From Paenibacillus sp. cl123 (GTDB lineage Bacteria > Bacillota > Bacilli > Paenibacillales > NBRC-103111), in the NCBI RefSeq assembly GCF_900101595.1, contig NZ_FMYY01000008.1, positions 1 to 59,223 on the forward strand: a stretch of DNA of 59,223 bases, read 5' to 3'. Below, piece after piece: positions 45,665-55,131 of the stretch (the stretch's first letter is position 1; every line of letters starts with the position of its first letter). The position numbers were made by a program, and so were the translations under genes. The notes below the pieces were generated by a model. That model saw nothing but the letters and a program-made list of their open reading frames with translations, did no database searches and was not told the DNA's origin.

Positions 45665-46540
45665 ATGGTAGAAGACAGAACATTAGCCGGCCGTTTGTTT
45701 AACGGGATTAATATCGCGCTGCTCGCCCTGATCGGCCTGGTTACCGTGCTCCCGTTCATTCACGTGGTGGCCGGTTCGTTTACGACCAGCGCCGAGCTGG
45801 CGATGAGAAAGTTCGTGCTCATTCCGACCGATTGGAGCCTGGAGGCTTACCGGTTTATATTTTCGACCAATACAATTTTCAAAGCGATGAGCGTTTCGAT
45901 CGGCGTTACCCTATTCGGAACTTTGTTCAGCATGTTCGTTACGGCGTTAACGGCTTACGCCTTGTCGCGCAAGGACCTGGACGGCCGCAATCTCGTGATG
46001 TTCCTCGTCGTGTTCACGATGCTGTTCAGCGGCGGGCTCATTCCTACCTTTCTTGTCGTGAAGGAGCTGGGACTGATCGATACGTACGCGGCCTTGATCC
46101 TGCCGAGCGCCATCAGCGCGTTTAACCTGATTATCCTGAAAAACTTCTTTCAGAACGTACCGGAAGGACTGGAGGAATCGGCTAAAATCGACGGCTGCAG
46201 CGACTGGGGCATTTTGTTCCGGATCGTGCTGCCGCTGTCCATGCCTGCCATCGCTACAATCTCGCTGTTCTACGCGGTGACCTACTGGAACACTTACCTG
46301 AGTGCGATTCTTTACTTGAATGAAAGCAAGATGTGGCCCATTCAAGTATTGCTGCGCCAGATAGTCGTGCTGGCAAGCGGGATAGATCACAGCTCGGCGC
46401 TGGATAATACGACGCCTCCGCCTGAGCAATCGGTGAAGATGGCCGTTATCGTGGTCGCTACGCTGCCGATTCTGCTTGTGTATCCGTTCCTGCAGAAGCA
46501 TTTTGCCAAAGGCGCCATGCTCGGATCGATTAAGGGTTAG
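45665..46540 (+). CDS. ABC importer permease (LplC/YtcP type)
   Basis: A 291-aa CUT1 permease, MalG branch. It has VLPFIHVVAGSFTTSAEL near the start, FSGGLIPTFLVVKELGLIDTY in the middle, the EAA loop LEESAKIDGCSDWGILFRIV, and the usual end KGAMLGSIKG. GGAGGAGG precedes the ATG. It completes the importer with the binding protein at 42978 and the permease at 44588. Confidence 0.93.
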   Translation: MVEDRTLAGRLFNGINIALLALIGLVTVLPFIHVVAGSFTTSAELAMRKFVLIPTDWSLEAYRFIFSTNTIFKAMSVSIGVTLFGTLFSMFVTALTAYALSRKDLDGRNLVMFLVVFTMLFSGGLIPTFLVVKELGLIDTYAALILPSAISAFNLIILKNFFQNVPEGLEESAKIDGCSDWGILFRIVLPLSMPAIATISLFYAVTYWNTYLSAILYLNESKMWPIQVLLRQIVVLASGIDHSSALDNTTPPPEQSVKMAVIVVATLPILLVYPFLQKHFAKGAMLGSIKG

Positions 46541-46584
46541 TGGCGAACATAAATTTTGTCCAACTAGAGAAAGGATCTGAACCC

Positions 46585-47368
46585 ATGAATCGTGTATCCG
46601 CTGCCGAACGCGCGAGATGCGGCGCCGGCCTATATCGCCTCGCCGGAGGCTTACGCCCGCTGGCTGCGGAGCATCAGTCTGGCCAATAGCTGGCGCGGCT
46701 GCGATCGGCTTTGCAATTCGGCGCCTTATCTGGCTCAGATGAGCGTTGCGCAAAGAGAGCCTTATTTGAAGGAAGCGCTCAATCATTTCGATAAAATTCA
46801 GGACCCCCATACCGGTCTCTGGGGCGAAGGCGGCCGGTATATGCAGTTGTCGGGCACCTTCAAGCTTCACACCTTCTACGGGCGGTTCCGGATTGCGATG
46901 CCAAGAGTGAATGCCATATACCGCAGCCTGCTCCATACGCTGCGTCACGAGGAAGCGCTCGATATGTGCTACATTCGCAATCCGATCAGCCTGCTCGCCG
47001 CGATCAAGCTGCCGCTGCCTCCGGAGGAGCTGCTGGAGATCGCCGAGATTACGGTGCGCAATATGAAACGGCTGAAGCGTGCGGACGGCGGATTTTCCCG
47101 GGAGCTGGCTCATTCGCCAACTGCGCCGAACGTCGCTCAGGTCAAGCCGGGCGAGTTTTATCCGGAGATGCCTCTGCCTGTTCAGCTTGGTCTCGGCAAG
47201 GACGAAGGGGATATGAATGCCGGCACGCAAGCGATACTGATCCGCTCGCTGCTGTACGAATTGGCCGGCTTGGAGCCTCAGCCGCTACCCGGCTGTACGC
47301 CTGGAGCAGCGAATACGAAGCTTAATGACAAGATATGCGTAAATAAACGGAAATTGAGCATGAAATGA
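46585..47368 (+). pseudogene. Broken gene: start codon fused out of frame to the C-terminal part of an alpha/alpha-toroid-like protein
   Basis: AAAGGATC followed by ATG 46585 looks like the original start, but this frame ends after about 30 codons. The long frame (from GTG 46592, 258 codons) has no ribosome binding site and begins in the middle of a helix-rich protein, with SLANSWRGCDRLCNSAPYLAQ, then QDPHTGLWGEGGRYMQLSGT, GGFSRELAHSPTAP and a C-terminal helix. The DPHTGLWGEGG and DGGFSR turns suggest an alpha/alpha toroid. A deletion of the N-terminal half is the simplest explanation. I do not know the intact family's role. Confidence 0.55.
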
Positions 47369-47374
47369 AAAGAA

Positions 47375-47409
47375 ATCATATTAATATTGCGCTATACTGG
47401 GAATATGAT
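47375..47409 (+). promoter_or_regulatory. candidate promoter/operator of uxaC
   Basis: ATCATATT (47375-47382) and AATATGAT (47402-47409) form an 8-bp inverted repeat around a -10-like TATACT (47393-47398). The -35 is poor, as for an activator-dependent promoter. It lies 20 bases before the uxaC start. Confidence 0.45.
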
Positions 47410-47429
47410 CGAAACGAGGTGGCTGAATA

Positions 47430-48842
47430 ATGACGGCGAAAGCATTCCTGGACGATAATTTCCTGCTTACGAATGAAGTGGCCGAGCGGTTGTATCATGA
47501 TTATGCAAAAACGATGCCGATCATCGATTATCACTGCCACTTGAGCCCCCAAGAGATTTATGAGAACAAATCATTTCAAACCCTGACAGAAGCATGGCTG
47601 TATGGCGACCATTACAAGTGGAGAGCGATGCGCTCCAATGGCGTAGCGGAAGAGCTTGTGACCGGCGGGCCGGATGTCAGCGATTATGACCGCTTCCTGG
47701 CATTTGCCAGAACGGTGCCGAAGACGATCGGCAATCCGCTGTACCACTGGTCGCATCTGGAGCTGCGGCGCTTTTTCGGCGTGCACGACCTCATTAATGA
47801 ACAGAATGCGCCGATGATTTGGGAGAAAGTCAATGCGCAGCTCGAGGCGGGCGGCTTCGCGGCGCGCGATCTGATCGTCAAGTCGAACGTCAAGGTCATC
47901 TGCACGACGGACGATCCGACAGACTCGCTGGAATACCATATGAAAATCAAGGAGCTTCCTGACTTCGACGTGAAGGTGCTTCCGTCGTTCCGTCCGGACA
48001 AGGGGCTGGAGATTAATCGCGCCACGTATGTGCCGTGGGTGAAGAAGCTAGGCGAAACAGCCGGCCTGCCGGTAGACAGCTACGACCAATTCCTGCAAGC
48101 GCTTGACGCGCGGATTGTCTTCTTCCATGAAGCCGGCGGGCGCGTATCCGACCATGCGCTCGATTATGTGCCTTACGCCGAGGCGACCAAGGAGCAGGCT
48201 GCGGCGATCTATGCCAAAGCGCTTGCCGGCGAGCCGGTTAGTCTGGAGGAAGAGAAGCAGTACAAGACCTATACGCTGCTGTTCCTGGGACGCGCCTATG
48301 CGAAGCTCGGCTGGGCGATGCAGCTTCACATCAACGCTTCCCGCAACAACAGCTCGAGAATGTTCCGCACCTTGGGTCCGGACACTGGTTACGACTCGAT
48401 CAACGACAGCGACATTGCTTACCCGTTAATGAAGCTGCTCGATGCGCTCGATGCGGACGACTCGCTGCCGCGGACGATTTTGTACTCGCTGAATCCGAAG
48501 GATAATTACGTCATCGGTACGCTGATCGGCAGCTTCCAAGGCGGGGGCATACCGGGTAAAATTCAGTTTGGCTCGGCATGGTGGTTTAACGATACGAAGG
48601 AAGGCATGCTCTGGCAGATGAACGCGCTGGCTAACCTGGGCCTGCTCAGCCGGTTCGTCGGCATGCTGACGGATTCGCGCAGCTTCCTGTCTTACACGCG
48701 CCATGAATATTTCCGCCGATTGCTGTGCAATCTGCTCGGCGAGTGGGTCGTGCAAGGCGAAGCGCCGCATGATCTGGAGCTGCTGGGCGGCATGGTGCGC
48801 GATATTTCTTACGATAACGCCAACGGCTACTTCGATTTTTAG
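47430..48842 (+). CDS. uxaC: Glucuronate/galacturonate isomerase
   Basis: A 470-aa uronate isomerase of the amidohydrolase superfamily. IIDYHCHLSP near the start gives the metal-binding His35 and His37; further markers are LELRRFFGV, ICTTDDPTDSLEYH, and MQLHINASRNNSSRMF. It converts D-galacturonate to D-tagaturonate (and D-glucuronate to D-fructuronate) in the cytoplasm. CGAGGTGG precedes the ATG. The next gene makes the following step, so both belong to galacturonate use. Confidence 0.96.
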   Translation: MTAKAFLDDNFLLTNEVAERLYHDYAKTMPIIDYHCHLSPQEIYENKSFQTLTEAWLYGDHYKWRAMRSNGVAEELVTGGPDVSDYDRFLAFARTVPKTIGNPLYHWSHLELRRFFGVHDLINEQNAPMIWEKVNAQLEAGGFAARDLIVKSNVKVICTTDDPTDSLEYHMKIKELPDFDVKVLPSFRPDKGLEINRATYVPWVKKLGETAGLPVDSYDQFLQALDARIVFFHEAGGRVSDHALDYVPYAEATKEQAAAIYAKALAGEPVSLEEEKQYKTYTLLFLGRAYAKLGWAMQLHINASRNNSSRMFRTLGPDTGYDSINDSDIAYPLMKLLDALDADDSLPRTILYSLNPKDNYVIGTLIGSFQGGGIPGKIQFGSAWWFNDTKEGMLWQMNALANLGLLSRFVGMLTDSRSFLSYTRHEYFRRLLCNLLGEWVVQGEAPHDLELLGGMVRDISYDNANGYFDF

Positions 48843-48874
48843 AGTTCAATTTACGGGAAAAGGAAGGGAACGCG

Positions 48875-50368
48875 ATGTTAACCTATCAATCCATCATTGA
48901 GCAAGTGAAGTCGGGGCAGTCCGCAGATGCGGCTTCACCTTTTGTCAAAGTATATCCGCAGTCGCTGACGGAGCTGGAAGGAGCCGCGCTGCTGATGGTT
49001 CGGACCGAAGACGGCAAACGCCTGCTCGCGGTCGGCGACGGCCCTATCGTGGGCGAGCTGGAAGGCGAGCCTGCCGAAGGAGGCAAGCTGGCTCCGCTTA
49101 CGCATGCGAACCGCTTGGTTCTTAACCGTTATCTGCCTTACACGGCGCCTCAGGCGTTCGGTACGCAGGTCGCGACGTTCGGCCTGGGCGACCGTCTCGG
49201 TCTGGCCAGCCCGGGTCATATCCGTACGGTGCTCGGCAAGGATGTGCGTCCGATTTTGGCGCAGCAAAGCATCCGGGAGCTTGCGCTGACAGGCCGCACG
49301 TATGAGGATGTGCTCGATGCGGCCTGCTACGCCGTCTTCCAGGAAGGCTACCGCGACGGGTTCGGCGCAGACGGCGACCATTTGAAGAAGGAAGAGGATA
49401 TCGAATACGCGCTGCGCCTCGGATTCACGATGCTGACGCTCGATTGCTCGGAAAACATCGACAATACGATCGCTCCGCTGTCCGCTTCCGAGCTGGAGGA
49501 GCGCTACGCCAAGCTGCCTCAGGATGTCCGTGCGGGCTATGAAGAGCGTTATTTGGCGAATTCGCCTCAGCTTGAGGGCGCTGCGCTGAATTTTACCCGC
49601 GAAGAGCTGGTACGCGACGTGCTGATTTATCATGAGGCGATCAATTTTATGGAGCGGATTTACCGCAAATATATCGAGCAGTTGAACGGCGCAGTCGACT
49701 TCGAAATTTCGATCGACGAGACGGAGACGCCAACCTCGCCGGAGGCGCATTTCCTCGTGGCCAACGAGCTGTACTTGCGCGGCATCCAGATGTTCAGCAT
49801 GGCTCCGCGCTTCTGCGGCGAGTTCCAGAAGGGGATCGACTACATCGGCGACATCGCGCAATTCGAGCGCGAGCTGCAGGCGCACGCGGCCATCGCCGAC
49901 CACTTCGGCTATAAGCTGAGCATTCACTCGGGCAGCGACAAATTCAGCGTGTTCCCGCTGATCGGCCAGTACACGAGGGGCCGCTTCCATGTAAAGACAG
50001 CCGGCACGAACTGGCTGGAAGCCGTTCGCGTCGTAGCCCAGGCAGACCCAGCGCTGTACCGCCGGATGCATCAGCATGCTTTGGATCACTTCGAAGAAGC
50101 GACTGCGTATTACCATGTGACGACCGATATCAGCGCGATTCGACCGCTCTCGGAGACGAGCGATGCCGAGCTGCCGGACTACATGAATGAAAATAATGCG
50201 CGCCAGCTGCTGCACATCACTTACGGTATTTTGCTGCAAGCCAAGAACGAAAACGGCAACAAGCTGTTCGCGGACGAGTTCTTCGCTTTGTTGAACAAGC
50301 ATGAGGATGATTTTGCCGCGGGCCTTGGAGCGCATATTGGCAAGCATTTGACGTTGCTGGGCAAATAA
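48875..50368 (+). CDS. uxaE: Tagaturonate epimerase
   Basis: A 497-aa protein of the UxaE type (tagaturonate epimerase, described first in Thermotoga). Recognisable parts are FGLGDRLGLASPGHIR near residue 110, MFSMAPRFCGEFQKGIDYIG, and KLSIHSGSDKFSVFPLIGQY. The enzyme turns D-tagaturonate into D-fructuronate, joining galacturonate to the glucuronate route and making UxaA/UxaB unnecessary. It lies 32 bases behind uxaC, with GGAAGG before its ATG, so the two form an operon. A terminator follows. Confidence 0.88.
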   Translation: MLTYQSIIEQVKSGQSADAASPFVKVYPQSLTELEGAALLMVRTEDGKRLLAVGDGPIVGELEGEPAEGGKLAPLTHANRLVLNRYLPYTAPQAFGTQVATFGLGDRLGLASPGHIRTVLGKDVRPILAQQSIRELALTGRTYEDVLDAACYAVFQEGYRDGFGADGDHLKKEEDIEYALRLGFTMLTLDCSENIDNTIAPLSASELEERYAKLPQDVRAGYEERYLANSPQLEGAALNFTREELVRDVLIYHEAINFMERIYRKYIEQLNGAVDFEISIDETETPTSPEAHFLVANELYLRGIQMFSMAPRFCGEFQKGIDYIGDIAQFERELQAHAAIADHFGYKLSIHSGSDKFSVFPLIGQYTRGRFHVKTAGTNWLEAVRVVAQADPALYRRMHQHALDHFEEATAYYHVTTDISAIRPLSETSDAELPDYMNENNARQLLHITYGILLQAKNENGNKLFADEFFALLNKHEDDFAAGLGAHIGKHLTLLGK

Positions 50369-50409
50369 CGGTTATATTCGGACGGCAATGAAGACAACGC
50401 ATAAACTGC

Positions 50410-50456
50410 AGGCTATTTTCCGGCAGGCTTTTCAGCCCGGGAATAGCCTCTTTTTC
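50410..50456 (+). terminator. Rho-independent terminator of uxaC-uxaE
   Basis: AGGCTATT (50410-50417) pairs with AATAGCCT (50442-50449), with a partly paired inner part; CTTTTTCTT follows. Confidence 0.8.
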
Positions 50457-50630
50457 TTGCCGAAGGATGATTCGGAGAATGGTTTGGAGGGACTTGCCGA
50501 TACGAATTGTAGCGGAACACAGAGCTACTTGGAACGTGATACGCTCCATTTTTACTCCATTTGCCCGTCCAAGAGTCGCTGAGCTCCGTTGTCGTTCCGG
50601 GCGCGCCATCCGGCGAAACTACAATTTCCT

Positions 50631-50658
50631 TTGACTTCTGCCCGGCATCGTATATCAT
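50631..50658 (+). promoter_or_regulatory. promoter of the DEAD-box helicase gene
   Basis: TTGACT (50631-50636), 16-base spacer, TATCAT (50653-50658). It would give a leader of about 90 bases. Nothing else is seen in 50457-50753. Confidence 0.55.
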
Positions 50659-50753
50659 AGAAAGAGTGCCTTCAAACGGTCCGCGGCTGCGGCCATGCCG
50701 CATACCCGGGCGAGGGCTTTGCCCATATATTAGATGTACACTAAGGAGATAAC

Positions 50754-52214
50754 ATGACATTCGAGAACTTGAATATTATTCCCCCGATATTGAAAGCGCT
50801 GGCCCAGGAAAATTATACGACCCCGACGCCGATCCAGGAGAAGGCGATCCCGCCTGTGTTGGAAGGCCGCGATTTGCTGGGATGCGCTCAGACGGGAACA
50901 GGGAAAACAGCGGCATTTTCTGTGCCGATCCTTCAGCTGCTGAGCAAAGGGCAGGGAGCCAAAGGCGGCAAGCGCCCGATCCGCTCTCTGATTCTGACGC
51001 CGACACGGGAGCTGGCTATACAGATTCATGATAACCTTCAGGCATATGGCCGGTACACCTCCTTGCGCAGCTGCGTCATTTTCGGAGGCGTTTCCCAGAA
51101 GCCTCAGGAAGCGGCACTGGGGCAAGGCGTGGACATTCTTGTCGCGACTCCGGGCCGGCTGCTCGACTTGATGAACCAAGGCTTCGTGGATTTGCGGCAG
51201 CTGCAGATTTTCGTACTGGACGAGGCAGACCGCATGCTGGACATGGGCTTTATCCATGATGTCAAACGGATCGTGGCGAAAACGCCGAGCAAGAAGCAGA
51301 CGCTTCTGTTCTCGGCGACGATGCCGCCCGAGATCGCTCAGATGGTCAAAAACATTTTGATCGATCCGGTCAAGGTAGAGATTACTCCCGTGTCCTCCAC
51401 AGCCCAGAAAATCGCCCAATCGCTGTATTTTGTGGACAAAGAGAACAAGCAGAAGCTGCTGATCCACTTGCTGCAGGACAAGTCCATCGCCTCCGTTCTC
51501 GTGTTCACCCGCACGAAGCATGGCGCAGACCGGGTCGTCCGCGATCTGTCGAAGGCAGGCATCAGCGGCCAGGCGATCCATGGGAATAAATCGCAGAATG
51601 CGCGGCAGGCCGCTTTGAACAACTTCAAAAACGGCGCCACGCGCGTACTGGTCGCTACGGATATCGCCGCGCGGGGGATTGACATCGACGAGCTGTCTCA
51701 TGTCATTAACTTCAATCTTCCGAATATACCGGAGACGTATGTCCATCGGATCGGTCGTACCGGCCGAGCAGGTCTGAGCGGAACAGCGATCTCTTTCTGT
51801 GAATTCGAAGAAAAGCCGTATCTGAAGGATATCGAGAAAGTGATCGGAAAGACGGTTCCCGTCGTGACCGATCATCCGTATCCTATGCAGGTGACGGCAG
51901 CCCAGCCAGAGCCGGCATCGGCGCCTTCCGGGCAGCAGAAGCGGGCCAAGCAGGGTCCAACGCGCCCGTCCGGCGGACGCTCGGCCCGAACGCCGGGTCA
52001 GCCTCAGCCGGCGGCGGCAAACCGCCAAGGCCAATCCGGCAGCAGCCGCGACGGCAAGCCGGGAAGCGGCGGCAGAAGCCGGGCGGAGGCCGGGCCGAAG
52101 GGGCAAGCGCGCAGCGGGCCAAGCAGCCAGCCGGCACGCCGCGGTCCGCTTTGGCCGGATAGCGCTTCGGGACGTTCGGCTAGCGGCAAGCCCAGCCGTC
52201 CAGGCAAAGCTTGA
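50754..52214 (+). CDS. DEAD-box ATP-dependent RNA helicase (RhlE/CshA type)
   Basis: A 486-aa RNA helicase. All motifs are present: Q motif [11 protein letters not shown], motif I AQTGTGKT (about 44-51), Ia [12 protein letters not shown] box [13 protein letters not shown], motif III FSATMP, motif [11 protein letters not shown] and [12 protein letters not shown]. The tail from about residue 380 is low-complexity, rich in Gly, Ser, Arg, Pro and Gln, and probably binds RNA. It has a role in ribosome assembly or RNA turnover, often in the cold. AAGGAG precedes the ATG. Confidence 0.95.
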   Translation: MTFENLNIIPPILKALAQENYTTPTPIQEKAIPPVLEGRDLLGCAQTGTGKTAAFSVPILQLLSKGQGAKGGKRPIRSLILTPTRELAIQIHDNLQAYGRYTSLRSCVIFGGVSQKPQEAALGQGVDILVATPGRLLDLMNQGFVDLRQLQIFVLDEADRMLDMGFIHDVKRIVAKTPSKKQTLLFSATMPPEIAQMVKNILIDPVKVEITPVSSTAQKIAQSLYFVDKENKQKLLIHLLQDKSIASVLVFTRTKHGADRVVRDLSKAGISGQAIHGNKSQNARQAALNNFKNGATRVLVATDIAARGIDIDELSHVINFNLPNIPETYVHRIGRTGRAGLSGTAISFCEFEEKPYLKDIEKVIGKTVPVVTDHPYPMQVTAAQPEPASAPSGQQKRAKQGPTRPSGGRSARTPGQPQPAAANRQGQSGSSRDGKPGSGGRSRAEAGPKGQARSGPSSQPARRGPLWPDSASGRSASGKPSRPGKA

Positions 52215-52347
52215 TGACAGGCGGAACAACCGGGTGCAGAATTATGGACTCGGGTACCGGATGGCAAGCAGGCTGACTCTATAGCCCCGCAAGTTCGTAG
52301 GATTGCGGGTTCCGGGCTGATCGCCTGTCGAACCGATCCCATGGATG

Positions 52348-52400
52348 GACAAATACGCCTTCATCGCCGCTCGCAGAGAGGGGCTGAAGGCGTATTTGTC
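52348..52400. terminator. bidirectional terminator between helicase and queF genes
   Basis: GACAAATACGCCTTCA (52348-52363) and TGAAGGCGTATTTGTC (52385-52400) form a perfect 16-bp stem between convergent genes. The arms are AT-rich at the base, so the hairpin can act on both strands. Confidence 0.85.
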
Positions 52401-52422
52401 GTGCATATGACGGGCGGATCGG

Positions 52423-52920
52423 CTAGCGGTTGTCCACCTTTTCCGGGTACAAATCATGGTTCATGAGTCTGTATTCCGCCATTTGCTCATATTTGGTACC
52501 GGGAGCTCCCCAGTTGCAGTACGGGTCGATGGAAATACCGCCGCGCGGCGTAAATTTCCCCCAAACCTCGATGTACCGGGGCTGCATCAGGGCGATCAAG
52601 TCATTCATAATAATATTCATGCAATCCTCATGGAAATCGCCGTGATTGCGAAAGCTGAACAAATACAGCTTAAGCGATTTGCTTTCGACCATCCGCAGGT
52701 CGGGGATGTACGAGATGTAAAGCGTCGCGAAGTCGGGCTGTCCGGTCATCGGGCATAAGCTTGTGAATTCGGGACAGTTGAACTTCACGAAGTAATCGCG
52801 GCCCGGATGCTTGTTATCGAAAGCCTCCAGCACGCCGGGAGCATAGTGGAAAAGGTAATTTGTCCCCTGATTGCCGAGATGGGTGATGCCTGCCAGCTCC
52901 TGTTCGGTTCTTCCTGCCAT
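52423..52920 (-). CDS. queF: NADPH-dependent preQ0 reductase
   Basis: A 165-aa enzyme of the single-domain (type I) QueF group. It has the catalytic Cys56 in [14 protein letters not shown], the NADPH/substrate region [20 protein letters not shown], and ends [12 protein letters not shown]. It reduces 7-cyano-7-deazaguanine to preQ1, the last step before insertion into tRNA. AAGGAGGAG precedes the ATG. It is the last gene of queC-D-E-F. Confidence 0.97.
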   Translation of the reverse strand: MAGRTEQELAGITHLGNQGTNYLFHYAPGVLEAFDNKHPGRDYFVKFNCPEFTSLCPMTGQPDFATLYISYIPDLRMVESKSLKLYLFSFRNHGDFHEDCMNIIMNDLIALMQPRYIEVWGKFTPRGGISIDPYCNWGAPGTKYEQMAEYRLMNHDLYPEKVDNR

Positions 52921-52953
52921 AGTTGCTTCTCCTCCTTATGCATTCGGCGGCGG

Positions 52954-53709
52954 TCATACGCCCTTCTTATTTCCCCATACCCAGGTATGAAGCTGGGGCA
53001 GCACATGTACGCGCTTGAGCCGCTCGTCGGTCATAACCCGGTCGATCAGCCACTGGTATTGGCTCAGCAAATACGGCAGCAGCCGATCCGGCGAAGCTTC
53101 ATGGCAGCGGCCATTGCCGGTCTGCACATAGAAGGGAGCCAGAGGGTACCGCTCATGTACAAGGGCTGCGAACTCCAGATCGGGTTCGCCGAAAACGACG
53201 ACCTTCAGACTGAAGTTCCGTCCGGCCGCCGCCAAGCGGGCGGTGATGCTGTCCAGCATCTGCCAGTCCGTCCTCATTCCCGAGCTCGGCGGCTTGGGGG
53301 AAAGGGTGAGATCATCGACCCGCAGGAACCAGTCCTGCCAGCGGCTGCCCTGCGTCTCCAGGGCGACTTGCATCCCTTGAGCATGGAGCAGTCCGATAAG
53401 CGCTTCAAGCTGAGGCAGCAAGGCGGGATTGCCTCCCGACAAAGTGACATGGTCGAAGGCATCGCCGCCAACGGCCCGCAGCTCGTCGCATATTTGCCCG
53501 GCAGACAGCAGCCGAAGGTCGGATTTGGCGGTGCCGTCCCATGTAAATGCGGAGTCGCACCACGAGCAGCTGTAGTCGCATCCGGCCGTGCGGACGAACA
53601 TCGTTTTCCGCCCGATGACCATTCCCTCGCCTTGGACCGTCGGGCCGAATATTTCCATGACGGGAATCGCAGGGGCCGCTGCCGCTTTTATCCGCTCAAG
53701 CTCAGGCAT
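52954..53709 (-). CDS. queE: 7-carboxy-7-deazaguanine synthase (radical SAM)
   Basis: A 251-aa radical SAM enzyme. It starts PVMEIFGPTVQGEGMVIGRK and carries the cluster-binding motif Cys44-x3-Cys48-x2-Cys51 (GCDYSCSWCDSAF), then TLSGGNPAL and ALETQGSRW. It contracts the ring of 6-carboxy-tetrahydropterin to 7-carboxy-7-deazaguanine. The ATG 53709 lies within the end of queD (8-base overlap), so translation is coupled. The longer open frame upstream is an overlap with queD and not real. Confidence 0.95.
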   Translation of the reverse strand: MPELERIKAAAAPAIPVMEIFGPTVQGEGMVIGRKTMFVRTAGCDYSCSWCDSAFTWDGTAKSDLRLLSAGQICDELRAVGGDAFDHVTLSGGNPALLPQLEALIGLLHAQGMQVALETQGSRWQDWFLRVDDLTLSPKPPSSGMRTDWQMLDSITARLAAAGRNFSLKVVVFGEPDLEFAALVHERYPLAPFYVQTGNGRCHEASPDRLLPYLLSQYQWLIDRVMTDERLKRVHVLPQLHTWVWGNKKGV

Positions 53710-54145
53710 GCCCGGCACCGCCCTTCGGCCGGTACAGGCAATAGCTGGTCGGCGTTTCGCGGAGAAATACCTGCAGGCAGCGAGGCCGATTCGCCGTCTG
53801 ATCCAAATGCCGCTGCACGATCTCCCAGATCGTCCTGGCGACCACTTCTGTTGTCGGATATCGTTCAGGGAGCCGCTCATCGAAGCTTTCGGTGTCCTCG
53901 TTGAGCAGCGTATGGTCAAACCGGCTGTGGATCAGCTGCTTGATGGTGGAGAAGTTAACCAGAAACCCGGTCTCGTCCAGCACGTCTCCGGCGATCGTTA
54001 TATTAGCGAAATATGTGTGGCCGTGCAGCTGGCGGCATTTTCCAGCCTGTTCGGCAGGGATAAAGTGGGCGGCGGCAAACTGAAAATCTTTATTAAGCTC
54101 ATACATATAGGCATGAGCAACGGCCGGATAGATCTGCTGAATCAT
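53702..54145 (-). CDS. queD: 6-carboxy-tetrahydropterin synthase
   Basis: A 147-aa enzyme of the 6-pyruvoyl-tetrahydropterin synthase family. Zinc ligands are His27 (FAAAHF), His41 and His43 (CRQLHGHTY); Cys37 is the catalytic Cys. DHTLLNE and [11 protein letters not shown] are also typical. It forms 6-carboxy-tetrahydropterin from dihydroneopterin triphosphate. The start ATG 54145 overlaps the queC stop by four bases and has GGAGGG upstream. Confidence 0.96.
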   Translation of the reverse strand: MIQQIYPAVAHAYMYELNKDFQFAAAHFIPAEQAGKCRQLHGHTYFANITIAGDVLDETGFLVNFSTIKQLIHSRFDHTLLNEDTESFDERLPERYPTTEVVARTIWEIVQRHLDQTANRPRCLQVFLRETPTSYCLYRPKGGAGHA

Positions 54146-54807
54146 GAAAATGCCCTCCTGACGGAGGAGGCAAGGTAGTCGTCGAGCCCTCTGCGGCGCA
54201 GCTTGCAGGCCGGACAATCTCCGCAGCCGTCGGCGATGATGCCGTTATAGCAGGTCAACGTGCGCTCCCGGACAAAGTCCAGGACGCCGAGCTGGTCGGC
54301 GAGCTCCCAGGTCTGGCTTTTCGTCAGCCACATCAACGGAGTTTCGAGCACGAACGAATGATCCATTGCAAGATTAAGCGTGACATTCAGCGACTTGATA
54401 AATACATCCCGGCAGTCCGGGTAACCGCTGAAATCCGTCTCGCAGACGCCGGTCACAATATGGCGCGCCCCGATTTGCTTGGCAGCAACGGCTGCGAAGG
54501 ACAGGAACAGCAGATTGCGTCCGTCTACAAAGGTTGACGGCAGAGCCCCATCCTGCTGCTCGATAGGGATGTCGCTGCGCGTGAGCGCATTGGCCGTCAG
54601 CTGGCTGAGAAGCGACATGTCCAGCACATGATGCGGGATGCCCAGCTCGCTAGCGATGTTGGCTGCCGTCTCAACCTCCAGCCGGTGCCGCTGGCCGTAG
54701 TCGAAGGTGACGGCTTCTACGGCGTCATACTTCTTAAGCGCCCAGAACAGGCAGGTCGTGCTGTCCTGCCCGCCGCTGAACACAACGATTGCTTTGCTTG
54801 ATGTCAT
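54142..54807 (-). CDS. queC: 7-cyano-7-deazaguanine synthase
   Basis: A 221-aa ATP-dependent ligase. The N-terminal P-loop is [13 protein letters not shown] (about residues 8-20), and the C-terminal zinc site is formed by four Cys in [20 protein letters not shown]. It converts 7-carboxy-7-deazaguanine to preQ0. ATG 54807 has AGAGGAAG upstream. It is the first gene of the que operon and lies behind a preQ1-I riboswitch on the same strand. Confidence 0.96.
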   Translation of the reverse strand: MTSSKAIVVFSGGQDSTTCLFWALKKYDAVEAVTFDYGQRHRLEVETAANIASELGIPHHVLDMSLLSQLTANALTRSDIPIEQQDGALPSTFVDGRNLLFLSFAAVAAKQIGARHIVTGVCETDFSGYPDCRDVFIKSLNVTLNLAMDHSFVLETPLMWLTKSQTWELADQLGVLDFVRERTLTCYNGIIADGCGDCPACKLRRRGLDDYLASSVRRAFS

Positions 54808-54878
54808 TACATGCTCTTCCTCTCTCGGTAAGATGGAGAAGAAAGAGATTCGGCATGGCTTCCCTATGCTAAAGAATC

Positions 54879-54909
54879 GGCGCGAAGCGGGGCAAGGCCG
54901 CTTCGCGCC
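54879..54909 (-). terminator. expression-platform hairpin of the preQ1 riboswitch
   Basis: On the minus strand GGCGCGAAGCGG and CCGCTTCGCGCC pair perfectly over 12 bp around a 7-base loop; GATTCTTT follows. It lies about 42 bases downstream of the aptamer and is the likely conditional terminator. Confidence 0.65.
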
Positions 54910-54950
54910 GAACGCAAAAACGACGATACCTGAACAGGGCCATCGCATTG

Positions 54951-54987
54951 CCTTAGTTTTTTATAGAGGGAGTTCGCGAACCTCTCC
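54951..54987 (-). ncRNA. preQ1-I riboswitch aptamer
   Basis: Read on the minus strand: AGAGGTTC, then a short stem-loop, CCCTCT, and the A-rich tail ATAAAAAACTAAGG. This is the full class I preQ1 aptamer consensus, with P1 AGAGG/CCTCT and the pseudoknot-forming ACTAA. It stands in the leader of queC-D-E-F and will lower their expression when preQ1 is plentiful. Confidence 0.95.
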
Positions 54988-55051
54988 CGGAACGCAGCTT
55001 GCCAGGCAGGCTGCCGATTAATCCGGAATTTCTTCTTTAGTTTTCTCACGT

Positions 55052-55060
55052 ACTATAGCA
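55052..55060 (-). promoter_or_regulatory. extended -10 promoter of the que operon
   Basis: On the minus strand TGC-TATAGT is an extended -10; no good -35 is visible. It lies about 65 bases upstream of the aptamer. Confidence 0.5.
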
Positions 55061-55131
55061 CAGATGCGGGGGAATGGGAATAGCGGACGGAGAAAGAGGG
55101 AGCCGCTTTTATTCAGCCAGCCGGGCCGCTG

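Noticed and set aside
50388..50582. 64-codon ORF after uxaE
   Set aside because: It contains the terminator hairpin of the uxaC-uxaE operon.
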